A stretch of DNA of 64,000 nt, taken from NCBI RefSeq assembly GCF_000230675.1, contig NZ_AGIK01000003.1, positions 124,001-188,000 of the forward strand. Reading direction: 5' to 3'. Below are positions 50,031 through 58,727 of this stretch, one piece after another; positions within the stretch are counted from its first letter, which is position 1, and each line of letters opens with the position of its first letter. A program made the translations under genes and the position numbers. This DNA comes from Synechococcus sp. WH 8016 (GTDB taxonomy: Bacteria; Cyanobacteriota; Cyanobacteriia; PCC-6307; Cyanobiaceae). A model generated the notes under the pieces. That model was not told the DNA's origin. It ran no database searches and saw only the letters and a list, made by a program, of their open reading frames with translations.

Positions 50031-50920
50031 GCATCACCCCACCAGGCGGCATCAACACATCGATGAGTGACGACGGTCTCTCCCAGCAACCCTGGTGGGT
50101 TGAGCAATGGATGGAGCTGATCAATTCCTACCGCTTCAAGAAGCGCTTGGAACGGGCTTGGGCCTACGCCCGTGAAGGTCATGTGACCTCCATTCGTTTT
50201 GAAGGCAGGCGGGTGCATGCCCGCGTTCAGGGCACCGACGAAGATCCCTACAAGGTGAAGCTCTGGCTCGACGTTCTCAAAGATGAGGATTGGCGCTATG
50301 TGCTCGAAGCGCTCACGATGAAAGCCCGCTGGTCCGCTCAACTCTTGGCCGGGATCATGCCAGCCGACATCGAACGGGCCTTTGCTGCCAGTGGTCGGCG
50401 TCTGTTCCCCTTCAAGCTTCAGGAAGTACGGAGCGAATGCAGCTGCCCTGATAAAGCGAACCCTTGTAAACACATCAGCGCCGTTTATTTCTTGATGGGT
50501 GAACGGTTCAGCGAAGATCCGTTTGTGTTGTTTCAGCTGCGTGGCCGCACGCGAGCCAAGCTGCTGGAAGACCTGGCCGCCCATCGCCTTCAGGCACTCC
50601 AAACGATTGCTGAGAGCGCCAACAACGAAGAGGAAGAACCGCTTGCGCTCGAGGCGAGCAGCAGCGAACTCAATCCTCCCCATCCTGCGGTTCTGGATCC
50701 AACGCTCTGGTGGCGCTACGACGCTGGCCTCGACGGAGACCTGGTGGTGATCACCCCGGCCATGGAAGGGGACACGGGACTGGACGCGGCGGGAGAACTG
50801 CCTCTGGCAGAAGAGCCCCGCTTCCCGGAGGCCCGCCCCCGTTTCTTGCAGCACCTGCGCGACCAGGGCCAAGCCATGGCGCAACAGGCCATGTTGGAGG
50901 CGATGGCAGCGGGGAAATAG
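50027..50920 (+). CDS. SWIM zinc-finger protein, partner of the SNF2 protein
   Basis: 297 residues. The SWIM motif is CSCPDKANPCKHISAVYFLMG (Cys-x-Cys-xn-Cys-x-His; about 138-158), a zinc-binding site for nucleic acid or protein contact. The N-terminal half has WWVEQWMELINSYRFKKRLERAWAYAREGHV, conserved in these proteins. The start overlaps the helicase stop by 4 bp, so the two probably act together. Confidence 0.9.
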   Translation: MSITPPGGINTSMSDDGLSQQPWWVEQWMELINSYRFKKRLERAWAYAREGHVTSIRFEGRRVHARVQGTDEDPYKVKLWLDVLKDEDWRYVLEALTMKARWSAQLLAGIMPADIERAFAASGRRLFPFKLQEVRSECSCPDKANPCKHISAVYFLMGERFSEDPFVLFQLRGRTRAKLLEDLAAHRLQALQTIAESANNEEEEPLALEASSSELNPPHPAVLDPTLWWRYDAGLDGDLVVITPAMEGDTGLDAAGELPLAEEPRFPEARPRFLQHLRDQGQAMAQQAMLEAMAAGK

Positions 50921-50923
50921 GCC

Positions 50924-51418
50924 ATGACGGTCATGATTCCAAGCACCAGCGCTCCCTGGTTGAGACCCGAGACCCAGGCGTTAAGCCAGCGCTTGCTGAT
51001 CTCCTATCAACGGGCTTTTGCGCAACATCTCCTGGTGTGTGATCAGGACGTCCAGTTCCAGCGCACAGCAGCGCAAGAGCTGTTCGCGAGTCCCATGGCC
51101 GTCCTAGCCCATGACCACAGGGCTGACCCGTTGCTGACCTATGCCAACAGCACAGCTCTGCGGCTCTGGGGGCACCGTTGGCAGACCATGGTGGGCATGC
51201 CCTCCCGGCTGACGGCTGAAGAGAGTGCGCGACGCGAGCGTGCAAGCGCCCTTCAGCAAGCCCATCAACGCGCTGGCTTCAGAGGCTATTGCGGAATCCG
51301 AATCAATCATGAGGGCCGGCGTTTCATGATTCAAAACGCTCAGATTTGGCCCCTATGGGATGACAACAATGACGTCTGCGGTCAGGCCGCTGCTTTTTCC
51401 AGCTGGTGGTGGCTGTAA
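50924..51418 (+). CDS. MEKHLA-domain protein
   Basis: 164 residues, nearly all one MEKHLA domain, a PAS-like fold: DPLLTYANSTALRLWGHRW, MPSRLTAEESARRERASALQ, GYCGIRINHEGRRFMIQNAQIWPL and the end CGQAAAFSSWWWL. Such stand-alone domains are thought to sense small molecules or redox/light, but no ligand is known. Four bp after the SWIM gene, so probably in the same transcript. Confidence 0.87.
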   Translation: MTVMIPSTSAPWLRPETQALSQRLLISYQRAFAQHLLVCDQDVQFQRTAAQELFASPMAVLAHDHRADPLLTYANSTALRLWGHRWQTMVGMPSRLTAEESARRERASALQQAHQRAGFRGYCGIRINHEGRRFMIQNAQIWPLWDDNNDVCGQAAAFSSWWWL

Positions 51419-51475
51419 CCACTGACATGCTCAGACTGAAATGAGCAGGCTGAAGTGAGCAGGGTGACTGCTTGT

Positions 51476-52789
51476 TCAGGCGCCCCAACCAAACGCCGAC
51501 CAACCGATAAACAGCAAGCTGAAGCCTGTCAAAAAGGCCAATCCAAACCAAGTGAGCCCTTTCATAGCGGGACCATCGCGGTGCTCTACAGCCACCAAGT
51601 CACTGTTCATCGTGTCCATCGCCATCCAGGCAAACAAGGGAGCTGTCAAAAAGCTTCCGGTCATCGCACCGAAGACGAAATCTTTCACTCCAATCCCCCC
51701 ACTGAAGGCAAACAGCAAGGCCACCAAAGCAGCGAAGAGATGCAGCACCAGCCACACAGACAGCCGACGCTGCTGAGGAGCTGAGGCCAAATCGCCGCGA
51801 TCGGAGCCCTGCAGCAACCCTTGGATCGCTGAAATACTGCGCGGGTACGCATCCAAACAGGTGAGCGTGGTACTAAACATCGCCGCAAAGGCCGCCGGCA
51901 CAATCACCCAAGCAGCCCAGCCACCCATCGCTTCGGTGTAGAGACGGATGAGGTTCTGAGCAAAAGACACCCCACTACCGGCGAACATTCCCTCACCGGT
52001 GCCATACATCGTGTAAGCCCCCAAAATCACAAAGAAGACGGCCGTCACCACCGTGACCGCATAGCCAAGGTTGAAATCAAATTCAGCCTCCTTCAACGAC
52101 GCCGAATGCTGGCTGTCTTGCGCGCGGGAGAACATCCACAACGACGGCCAAACACACATCTCCACCGGACCAGGCATCCAACCCATCAAGGGGATCAGGA
52201 AGGCCAGGTTTGCGGCTGTCCAGGGAGAGGGAGTCGTGCCCACCCAGGTGGCTGCCACATCCCCAACAGAACCGCGCAACAACAGGGTTGCCGCGGCCAC
52301 GCCGGAAAGAATGGTCAACAGAACAACCAGCACTTTCGAAAGACGATCCAGCGCCCGGTAGTGCCCCAGCAGAAGGATTAAGCCACTCACCGTCAGCACG
52401 GCGATGGCCAAGCCGAACGTATTGAAATTCGCCAAAAGCGGCACATTGGTCAGCAAGAGCCCAGCCACAAAGCTGACTGCCGCAATCGTGAGCGTTCCAG
52501 TCACCAAACTGACCAGGAGATACAGCGGGAGATAGAAGCGATTACGGCGCTGAAACCCCTCCAACAACGTCAATCCAGTCACCGCGGTAAAGCGCGTGCC
52601 CACCCGCAGGAATGGATACTTCACCAAATTGGTGAGCAGGATCAGGCCCAACAACGCGAAGCCAAACCGGGCTCCAGCCGTGGTTGACGACATCAAGTGA
52701 GACCCGCCAATGCAAGCCCCCGCCATCAAAATCCCCGGCCCCAAACTCCGCCTTAGACCGGCTGCCGAACGGGAGGCGGAGGTAGCCAT
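51476..52789 (-). CDS. NRAMP-like membrane transporter lacking the metal motifs
   Basis: 437 residues from ATG 52789, with about eleven hydrophobic helices. The N-terminal GPGILMAGACIGGSHLMSSTTAG aligns with the NRAMP TM1 region, but the metal-binding DPGN is replaced; in TM6 the usual MPH is MPGPVEMCV. It is therefore an NRAMP-related carrier with probably different substrate (family branches include Mg2+ transporters and uncharacterised members). Convergent with the MEKHLA gene. Confidence 0.8.
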   Translation of the reverse strand: MATSASRSAAGLRRSLGPGILMAGACIGGSHLMSSTTAGARFGFALLGLILLTNLVKYPFLRVGTRFTAVTGLTLLEGFQRRNRFYLPLYLLVSLVTGTLTIAAVSFVAGLLLTNVPLLANFNTFGLAIAVLTVSGLILLLGHYRALDRLSKVLVVLLTILSGVAAATLLLRGSVGDVAATWVGTTPSPWTAANLAFLIPLMGWMPGPVEMCVWPSLWMFSRAQDSQHSASLKEAEFDFNLGYAVTVVTAVFFVILGAYTMYGTGEGMFAGSGVSFAQNLIRLYTEAMGGWAAWVIVPAAFAAMFSTTLTCLDAYPRSISAIQGLLQGSDRGDLASAPQQRRLSVWLVLHLFAALVALLFAFSGGIGVKDFVFGAMTGSFLTAPLFAWMAMDTMNSDLVAVEHRDGPAMKGLTWFGLAFLTGFSLLFIGWSAFGWGA

Positions 52790-53159
52790 ACAAAGACGCG
52801 TGGTTGGTGGCCATCCTCCTACCAAGCCCCACGCCATCGACCGTCCTGTTCATCGCTCGATGATCAAGCAAGCCGGAAAGCCTCCCTTGTTTAATCAACA
52901 AGGCCTCAATGTTCTTTCTTTCCGATAGGAGTGCCAGAGTTCACACGCAAGATCCTTCCTTGTTCAGAAAGAGGCGGTTGAATCCAGGTCCATCACAGTT
53001 CGGCTCTCACGACTTCTCAGTAGCAGCAACCGAACCTGGTGGTCTAGGCCGTACCAAAACGGACGGTTCTTACGCTCCCAGCTGAGATCAATTCAGCACA
53101 GATTGGCGTTGCGGGAAACACAAACTTCCTGAAATTCACAGCCAATTTGAGATTTACCC
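52790..53159. other. Intergenic region between transporter and hsp20
   Basis: 370 bp between divergent genes, so it should hold both promoters. I see no strong inverted repeat of the CIRCE type (TTAGCACTC-N9-GAGTGCTAA) in it. Confidence 0.5.
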
Positions 53160-53618
53160 ATGATCACCCTTCGCACATCACCCTTCGATTTACTGGATCG
53201 CCTTGAGCAGCAAGTTTCACAAGCTGAGCGCGTTCCTGCTGCTGAGGTCATCGAAACCAACGCCAGCTACACCGTGCGGCTGGAACTACCAGGCGTCGAC
53301 CGTGAGTCCATTGATGTCAAAGCCACGGATCGTTCGCTGGTGATCAGCGCTGAACGACCACCAACCATTCCCGCGGCAGCCAAGCCAACCCCGGCCGAAG
53401 CAAACGCTGAAGACAATGCAGACGCAAACGCAGATGCAGAAGCAGACGCGCAGCAATTGCTGAGTGAGTTCAGAACCGGAACATGGAGCCGCAGTTTTCG
53501 TTTCGCCAAGCCGCTCGATCGCGACCAATTAGAAGCCTCCTATCGCGACGGCATTCTTGAGATCAGGGCCGCAAAAAGCGACAACCGCACCACCGTGTCG
53601 GTGAAGGTGGAAAGCTGA
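53160..53618 (+). CDS. Small heat-shock protein (Hsp20 family)
   Basis: 152 residues; ATP-independent holdase that keeps unfolded proteins soluble. The alpha-crystallin domain starts at about 27 (AEVIETNASYTVRLELPGVDRESIDV) and ends at about 145 (DGILEIRAAKSDNR; the L/V-E-I-R end strand). Odd: the loop between strands is filled by a 38-residue Ala/Asp/Asn/Glu-rich insert (about 68-105, with NADANADAEADA), then FRTGTWSRSFRFAKPLD resumes the domain. No C-terminal IxI motif is clear (VSVKVES). Single gene, ended by a strong terminator. Confidence 0.92.
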   Translation: MITLRTSPFDLLDRLEQQVSQAERVPAAEVIETNASYTVRLELPGVDRESIDVKATDRSLVISAERPPTIPAAAKPTPAEANAEDNADANADAEADAQQLLSEFRTGTWSRSFRFAKPLDRDQLEASYRDGILEIRAAKSDNRTTVSVKVES

Positions 53619-53673
53619 AACACCCTGGTGACCACCAGAAGAAGACCACGCGTTCAACGGAAAAGAGGTACAG

Positions 53674-53703
53674 GGCTCCTCGCCAAGGCGAGGGGCCTTT
53701 TTT
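53674..53703 (+). terminator. Rho-independent terminator after hsp20
   Basis: GGCTCCTCGCC (53674-53684) pairs with GGCGAGGGGCC (53687-53697) with one G-T pair, a 2-nt loop and six Ts (53698-53703). It lies 55 bp after the hsp20 stop. Confidence 0.9.
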
Positions 53704-53824
53704 GCAGACCACTGGCAGACCACTGACAGACAAAAAATCAGACGAAACAGAGGGAAAAGAACTGCTCGATAGGATCCATGGCTGTGCCGTCGCTGAATCG
53801 ACGGGCTCCCTGAGGATGCAAGCC

Positions 53825-54961
53825 ATGCAACGACGGCAGCTGCTTCGCAGCGGTGGTCAGGCGGCAACGGCAGCTGCAGCGGCCGCAGCTTTGAGTGCCT
53901 GCACCATCCGCCGAGCGGAAGAGACGCGCGCAAGCGGCCTCCCTCAAGTGCGCTGGCGCATGGCCACCAGCTGGCCTGTCTCCCTCGACACCATCTATGG
54001 GGGGGCCGTCACCATCTGCCAACGCGTCGAGGCGATGAGTGGTGGAGCCTTCCGAATTGAACCTTTTGCTGCGGGCGAAATCGTCCCCGGCCTGGAAGTG
54101 CTGGATGCCGTTCAAGCCCGTTCCGTGGAATGCGGCCACACCGCCAGCTACTACTACATCGGCAAAAACCCAGCCTTTGCCTTTGGAACCGCCGTGCCGT
54201 TTGGCTTGTCTGCCCAACAGCAAAACACCTGGCTTTATTACGGCGGCGGCAACGAAGACATGAATGCCCTGTTTGCGGATTTCGGAGCGATCAGTTTCCC
54301 GGCCGGGAACACGGGCGGACAACTGGGAGGGTGGTTTAAAAAACCGATCCAAAATCTTGCATCTCTCCAGGGCTTGAAGATGCGTATCCCCGGGCTAGGG
54401 GGAAAGGTGATGGCCAAATTGGGCGTGAATGTCCAGGTGCTTCCTGGTGGAGAGATTTACCTGGCTCTCGAGCGGGGCACGATCGATGCCGCCGAATTCA
54501 CCGGCCCCTATGACGATGAAAAGCTTGGCTTGGCAAAAGCCGCAAAGCACTATTACTACCCCGGTTGGTGGGAGCCGGGTCCAACGCTGATGGCGCTGGT
54601 TAACCGCAAAGCCTGGTCCGACCTCCCCAAGGAGTATCAAGCCATGTTCAGCACGGCCTGCTACGAAGCCAACTTGGGGATGTTGAGCGATTACGAATGG
54701 CGAAACAGCGAAGCCTTGCAACGCATCACCCGCCAAGGCATCAAGCTCGAGCGCTACAGCGACGACATTCTCAAAGCCGCCCGTAGCGCTAGCTCAGAGA
54801 TCTTCCAGGAGCTCGCCGATGCCGATGCAGGGTTTAAAGCGCTGCTCGAGCGCTGGCGCCTGTTCCGCCGAGACACCAGAAGCTGGAACACCATCAATGA
54901 GTTGCCGCTCGCTGAATTTGATGCCAGCAGCGAGGGCGATCAACCAGGAGAGCAGCGATGA
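53825..54961 (+). CDS. TRAP transporter substrate-binding protein (DctP/TakP type)
   Basis: 378 residues. GAGG at 53812-53815 is 9 bp before ATG 53825 and 0 bp before an in-frame ATG at 53816, so 53825 is chosen. N-terminus MQRRQLLRSGG then hydrophobic Ala run and lipobox LSAC: a lipoprotein, probably Tat-exported given RR. The mature part has the TakP-like stretches LKMRIPGLGGKVMAKLG, LPGGEIYLALERGTIDAAEF and HYYYPGWWEPGPT. TakP proteins bind alpha-keto acids with Na+; the substrate here is not certain. Coupled by ATGA to the small permease. Confidence 0.9.
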   Translation: MQRRQLLRSGGQAATAAAAAAALSACTIRRAEETRASGLPQVRWRMATSWPVSLDTIYGGAVTICQRVEAMSGGAFRIEPFAAGEIVPGLEVLDAVQARSVECGHTASYYYIGKNPAFAFGTAVPFGLSAQQQNTWLYYGGGNEDMNALFADFGAISFPAGNTGGQLGGWFKKPIQNLASLQGLKMRIPGLGGKVMAKLGVNVQVLPGGEIYLALERGTIDAAEFTGPYDDEKLGLAKAAKHYYYPGWWEPGPTLMALVNRKAWSDLPKEYQAMFSTACYEANLGMLSDYEWRNSEALQRITRQGIKLERYSDDILKAARSASSEIFQELADADAGFKALLERWRLFRRDTRSWNTINELPLAEFDASSEGDQPGEQR

Positions 54962-55527
54962 ACGGTCGCTTGGCAGGTCTGGTGCGCATGCTCGACGGAA
55001 TCAATGCTGCTGCCGCCTGGGTTGCGCGCTGGTCGGTCTTGCTGATGCTCGCGATCGGCTTCTGGAATGTGGTGGGCCGCTATGTGGGATCAGCGATCGG
55101 GGTCAACCTGAGCAGCAACGGGCTGATCGAAGCCCAGTGGTATTTATTCGATCTCATTTTCTTGCTCGGACTGGGCTGGACGCTGCAAAAAAACGGCCAC
55201 GTTCGCGTTGATGTGCTGCAAAGCCGCTGGAGCGCCCGCCGCCGAGATCGTCAAGAACTCCGTTCTTTGCTCCTGTTATTGCTGCCATTTGCCTTTGGGG
55301 TGATGGCCCTCTCGATGGCACCGGCGCTGCGAGCTTGGAGCATTGGAGAGATGTCTCCCGATCCTGGTGGGTTACCTCGCACCTGGCTGAAGTCGCTGAT
55401 CCCAGTGGGGTTTCTATTGCTGGGTCTCCAGGGAGTGGCGGAATCCTTGCGGCTGCGCTGGAAGCTGATGCACGGGGATGAGCCATCCGATGACCAGCAC
55501 CCAGCTCAGGGAGACAAGGGCCTGTGA
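54958..55527 (+). CDS. TRAP transporter small permease (DctQ)
   Basis: 189 residues with four hydrophobic segments (about 20-40, 58-78, 100-120, 145-165) and the DctQ pattern (WNVVGRYVG, EAQWYLFDLIFLLGLGWTLQKNGHVRVDV). It partners the large permease in Na+-driven uptake. Overlaps both neighbours by 4 bp. Confidence 0.92.
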   Translation: MNGRLAGLVRMLDGINAAAAWVARWSVLLMLAIGFWNVVGRYVGSAIGVNLSSNGLIEAQWYLFDLIFLLGLGWTLQKNGHVRVDVLQSRWSARRRDRQELRSLLLLLLPFAFGVMALSMAPALRAWSIGEMSPDPGGLPRTWLKSLIPVGFLLLGLQGVAESLRLRWKLMHGDEPSDDQHPAQGDKGL

Positions 55528-56915
55528 TTGAAATTGAATCCATGGGTTGGGTGCTGAGTTTCGACCCCTCAGCGGTCCTCGCACCCGGCATGTTTCTGGC
55601 CCTCATCCTGGCCCTGCTCAGTGGATTCCCTGTGGCCTTCTGCCTGGGGGGCATCGGCGTGATCTTCGCGTTGCTCGGGATGCTCAGCGGCGAAATCGAA
55701 CCTCAATTCGTCACGGCGCTCCCCCAACGAATTCTGGGAATCATGGGCAACTTCACGTTGCTGGCGATCCCGGCCTTCGTGTTTATGGGATCGATGCTGG
55801 AAAGTTCAGGCATCGCTGAACGCTTGCTCGAGAGTATGGGTCGCCTGCTGGGACGCGTTCGCGGCGGACTGGCCCTCGCCGTCGTGCTCGTTGGCTCACT
55901 GCTTGCCGCCACCACCGGGGTGGTCGCTGCAACGGTCACCACCATGGGCATGATTTCCCTGCCGGCCATGTTGAAGGCTGGCTATGACAAAACTCTGGCC
56001 ACGGGCGTGATCGTGGCTTCGGGCACCCTGGGCCAGATCATCCCTCCAAGCATCGTGCTGGTCGTGCTCGGCGATCAGTTGGGAATCTCCGTTGGAGACC
56101 TCTTCATGGGCGCCTTGCTTCCTGGCCTGCTGATGGCTGCGGTGTTTGCGATCTATGTGCTGATCATCAGTGCGATCAAGCCCGAACTCGCACCCCAGCT
56201 CCCTCAGGCTGAACTGGGCGCCACCCAGCCGCTGCAGCTGGTGCAATCGATGCTGCCGCCCTTGTCCTTAATCCTGATCGTGCTGGGGAGCATCTTTTTC
56301 GGCATCGCCACCCCAACGGAAGCGGGCGTGATTGGTGCGGTAGGCGCCATCCTTCTGGCCGCTCTCAATGGAGGCTTCAGCCGCAAGCAACTCTCCAACG
56401 TGTGCGAAAGCACGATGAGGACCACAGCCATGGTGATGGCGATCCTGCTGGGATCCACCGCCTTCAGCCTTGTTTTTCGAGGAGTCGGCGGCGATCAACT
56501 CATTGCTGATGTGCTCCTCAACCTCCCGGGAGGTCGGGTTGGATTCCTGGTGTTCAGCATGCTGATCATCTTTTTGCTCGGCTTCTTCATCGATTTCTTT
56601 GAAATCGCCTTCATTGCAGTGCCGTTGCTTTTACCAGCAGCGCGGCAGCTGCTGGGCCCCGATGCTCTGATCTGGTTTGGCGTGATGATCGGGGCCAATC
56701 TGCAAACGTCCTTTCTCACGCCACCCTTCGGATTCGCGCTCTTCTATCTCCGGGGCGTCGCCCCCCAGGACGTGAGAACCCGGGATATATATCGGGGGGC
56801 GTTGCCTTTCGTTGGCTTGCAGGTGGCGGTTTTGGCTTTGATCATCGCCGTGCCGGGCCTGGTGGACTGGTTACCGCGTCTTGCCGCTGCGATGACACCC
56901 ATGCCGCTGACCTGA
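55524..56915 (+). CDS. TRAP transporter large permease (DctM)
   Basis: 463 residues starting at GTG 55524 inside a GTGA overlap with the small permease. Twelve or so membrane helices; family signatures FALLGMLSGEIEPQFVTALPQRI, AIPAFVFMGSMLESSGIAERL, GTLGQIIPPSIVLVVLGDQ and LGFFIDFFEIAFIAVPLLLP. It is the substrate channel of the P-Q-M system. Confidence 0.94.
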   Translation: MIEIESMGWVLSFDPSAVLAPGMFLALILALLSGFPVAFCLGGIGVIFALLGMLSGEIEPQFVTALPQRILGIMGNFTLLAIPAFVFMGSMLESSGIAERLLESMGRLLGRVRGGLALAVVLVGSLLAATTGVVAATVTTMGMISLPAMLKAGYDKTLATGVIVASGTLGQIIPPSIVLVVLGDQLGISVGDLFMGALLPGLLMAAVFAIYVLIISAIKPELAPQLPQAELGATQPLQLVQSMLPPLSLILIVLGSIFFGIATPTEAGVIGAVGAILLAALNGGFSRKQLSNVCESTMRTTAMVMAILLGSTAFSLVFRGVGGDQLIADVLLNLPGGRVGFLVFSMLIIFLLGFFIDFFEIAFIAVPLLLPAARQLLGPDALIWFGVMIGANLQTSFLTPPFGFALFYLRGVAPQDVRTRDIYRGALPFVGLQVAVLALIIAVPGLVDWLPRLAAAMTPMPLT

Positions 56916-56951
56916 TCTTCTCCGTAGAGTTCAGGTCAGCGAGTAACTGCC

Positions 56952-58727
56952 ATGGCCACCTCCAGCTTGAAGCCATCAGTGACTGCAGCAAGCACCAGTC
57001 CGAGGCTCTCCCTTCAATCGGAAGTGATTGCTGCTGACAGCAGCACGATTCGCTCCCTCGACTGGGAGCGAAGCCGTTTCGATATTGAATTTGGCCTCCG
57101 CAACGGCACCACCTACAACGCGTTTTTGGTGCGAGGGGAACGCACCGCCTTAATCGATACGAGTCACGCCAAATTTCGCGACACCTGGCTGCCCCTCTTA
57201 AAGGAACAAATCGATCCAACCCAGATCGATCACCTGATCGTGAGCCATACCGAGCCAGACCACTCAGGGCTGATTGGAGACCTGATTGAGCTGAACCCTG
57301 AGATCGAAATTGTTGGATCCAAGGTGGCGATTCAATTCCTCAAAGATCAGGTCCACAGGCCCTTCCGCTCCCGAGCCGTGAAAAGCGGAGAAGAGCTCGA
57401 TCTCGGCACCAATCCTGAGAGCGGGGTTCAACATCGCTTTGAGTTTCTAAGCGCACCCAACCTCCACTGGCCGGACACGATTTTTTCGTTTGATCACGGC
57501 AGCGGAATTCTCTACACCTGCGATGCCTTTGGGCTGCACTACTGCTCAGAGGACGTCTTTGACAGCGATCCTGGCGCCATTGCCCCGGATTTCCGCTTCT
57601 ACTACGACTGCTTAATGGGGCCCAATGCCCGCAGCGTGCTTCAAGCGCTCAAGCGCATGGATGGTCTGCCAGAGATCAACACCATCGCAGTAGGTCATGG
57701 CCCCTTGCTTCGCCATCACCTCAGCCACTGGATCAACGATTACCGCGAATGGAGCGGACAACGTAATAAGGGCGAAAGTTACGCGGCCGTTTGTTATTTG
57801 AGTCAATACGGCTTCTGTGATCGCCTCAGTCAGGCGATCGCCCACGGCATCGGCAAGACCGAGGCTCAGGTCCAGCTTGTCGACCTGCGCGCCACCGATG
57901 CCCAAGAGCTCACAGCCCTGATCAGCGAAGCCAAGGCCGTGGTGGTGCCCACCTGGCCAGCGCAAGCAGATGCTGAACTGCAAAGCAGCATTGGAACGCT
58001 GTTGGCTGCCTTGCATGGCAAGCAACTTGTAGGGGTCTACGACGCCTTTGGTGGCGATGACGAGCCCATCGATTCCGTGGCCGGTCAATTACGCAGCCAG
58101 GGACAAAAGGAGGCCTTCCCCCCTCTCCGCATTCGCCAGCTTCCACAAGGTGGTGACTACCAGCGCTGCGAAGAATCAGGCACTGACCTCGGCCAGCTGT
58201 TGACGCGCGACAAAACGATCGCAGCCATGAAAAGTTTGGACGGGGATCTCGATAAAGCCCTAGGCCGTCTCAGCGGAGGGCTTTATGTGGTCACGGCCAG
58301 CCAGGGCGACGGTGACAGCTTGCGCCGAAGCGCGATGGTGGCGAGTTGGGTGAGTCAGGCCAGCTTCACCCCACCAGGCATCACCGTGGCCGTGGCCAAA
58401 GACAGGGCGATCGAGGCTCTCATGCAGGTGGGGGATCAATTTGTGCTGAATATTCTCCGAGAGGACAACCATCAACAACTTCTCAGACATTTCCTTAAAC
58501 GCTTCCCACCGGGCGCCGACCGTTTCGCAGGCATCAATGTGCTGGAGGAGGAGGCTGAGGGCGGCCCCGTCCTCGGAGATGCCCTGGCCTACCTCGGCTG
58601 TCGCGTCGAACAACGCCTGGAAGGTCCCGATCACTGGGTGATCTATGCCGTGGTGGAGCAGGGGAACGTGGCTGATGCCAATGCCATCACCGCCGTCCAT
58701 CACCGCAAAGTAGGAAATCACTACTGA
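56952..58727 (+). CDS. flv3: Flavodiiron protein Flv3 (canonical ligands)
   Basis: Cyanobacterial class C flavodiiron protein that reduces O2 to water with NAD(P)H or reduced ferredoxin, protecting photosystem I as a Flv1/Flv3 heterodimer. 591 residues: beta-lactamase-like domain with diiron ligands His99, Glu101, Asp103, His104 (SHTEPDHSG), later Asp in YTCDAFG and His in GHGPLLRHH; flavodoxin domain (about 275-410); flavin-reductase domain (about 420-585, SEASWVSQASFTPPG-like region read as ASWVSQASFTPPGITV). Full ligands make it the Flv3-like (A type) member. Stop overlaps the next start (TGATG). Confidence 0.94.
   Translation: MATSSLKPSVTAASTSPRLSLQSEVIAADSSTIRSLDWERSRFDIEFGLRNGTTYNAFLVRGERTALIDTSHAKFRDTWLPLLKEQIDPTQIDHLIVSHTEPDHSGLIGDLIELNPEIEIVGSKVAIQFLKDQVHRPFRSRAVKSGEELDLGTNPESGVQHRFEFLSAPNLHWPDTIFSFDHGSGILYTCDAFGLHYCSEDVFDSDPGAIAPDFRFYYDCLMGPNARSVLQALKRMDGLPEINTIAVGHGPLLRHHLSHWINDYREWSGQRNKGESYAAVCYLSQYGFCDRLSQAIAHGIGKTEAQVQLVDLRATDAQELTALISEAKAVVVPTWPAQADAELQSSIGTLLAALHGKQLVGVYDAFGGDDEPIDSVAGQLRSQGQKEAFPPLRIRQLPQGGDYQRCEESGTDLGQLLTRDKTIAAMKSLDGDLDKALGRLSGGLYVVTASQGDGDSLRRSAMVASWVSQASFTPPGITVAVAKDRAIEALMQVGDQFVLNILREDNHQQLLRHFLKRFPPGADRFAGINVLEEEAEGGPVLGDALAYLGCRVEQRLEGPDHWVIYAVVEQGNVADANAITAVHHRKVGNHY

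Noticed and set aside
49814-50884. 356-codon open frame on the - strand
   Set aside because: Antisense to the SWIM-domain gene and the helicase end, both with clear motifs.
52790-53159. CIRCE operator before hsp20
   Set aside because: No TTAGCACTC inverted repeat was found in the region.
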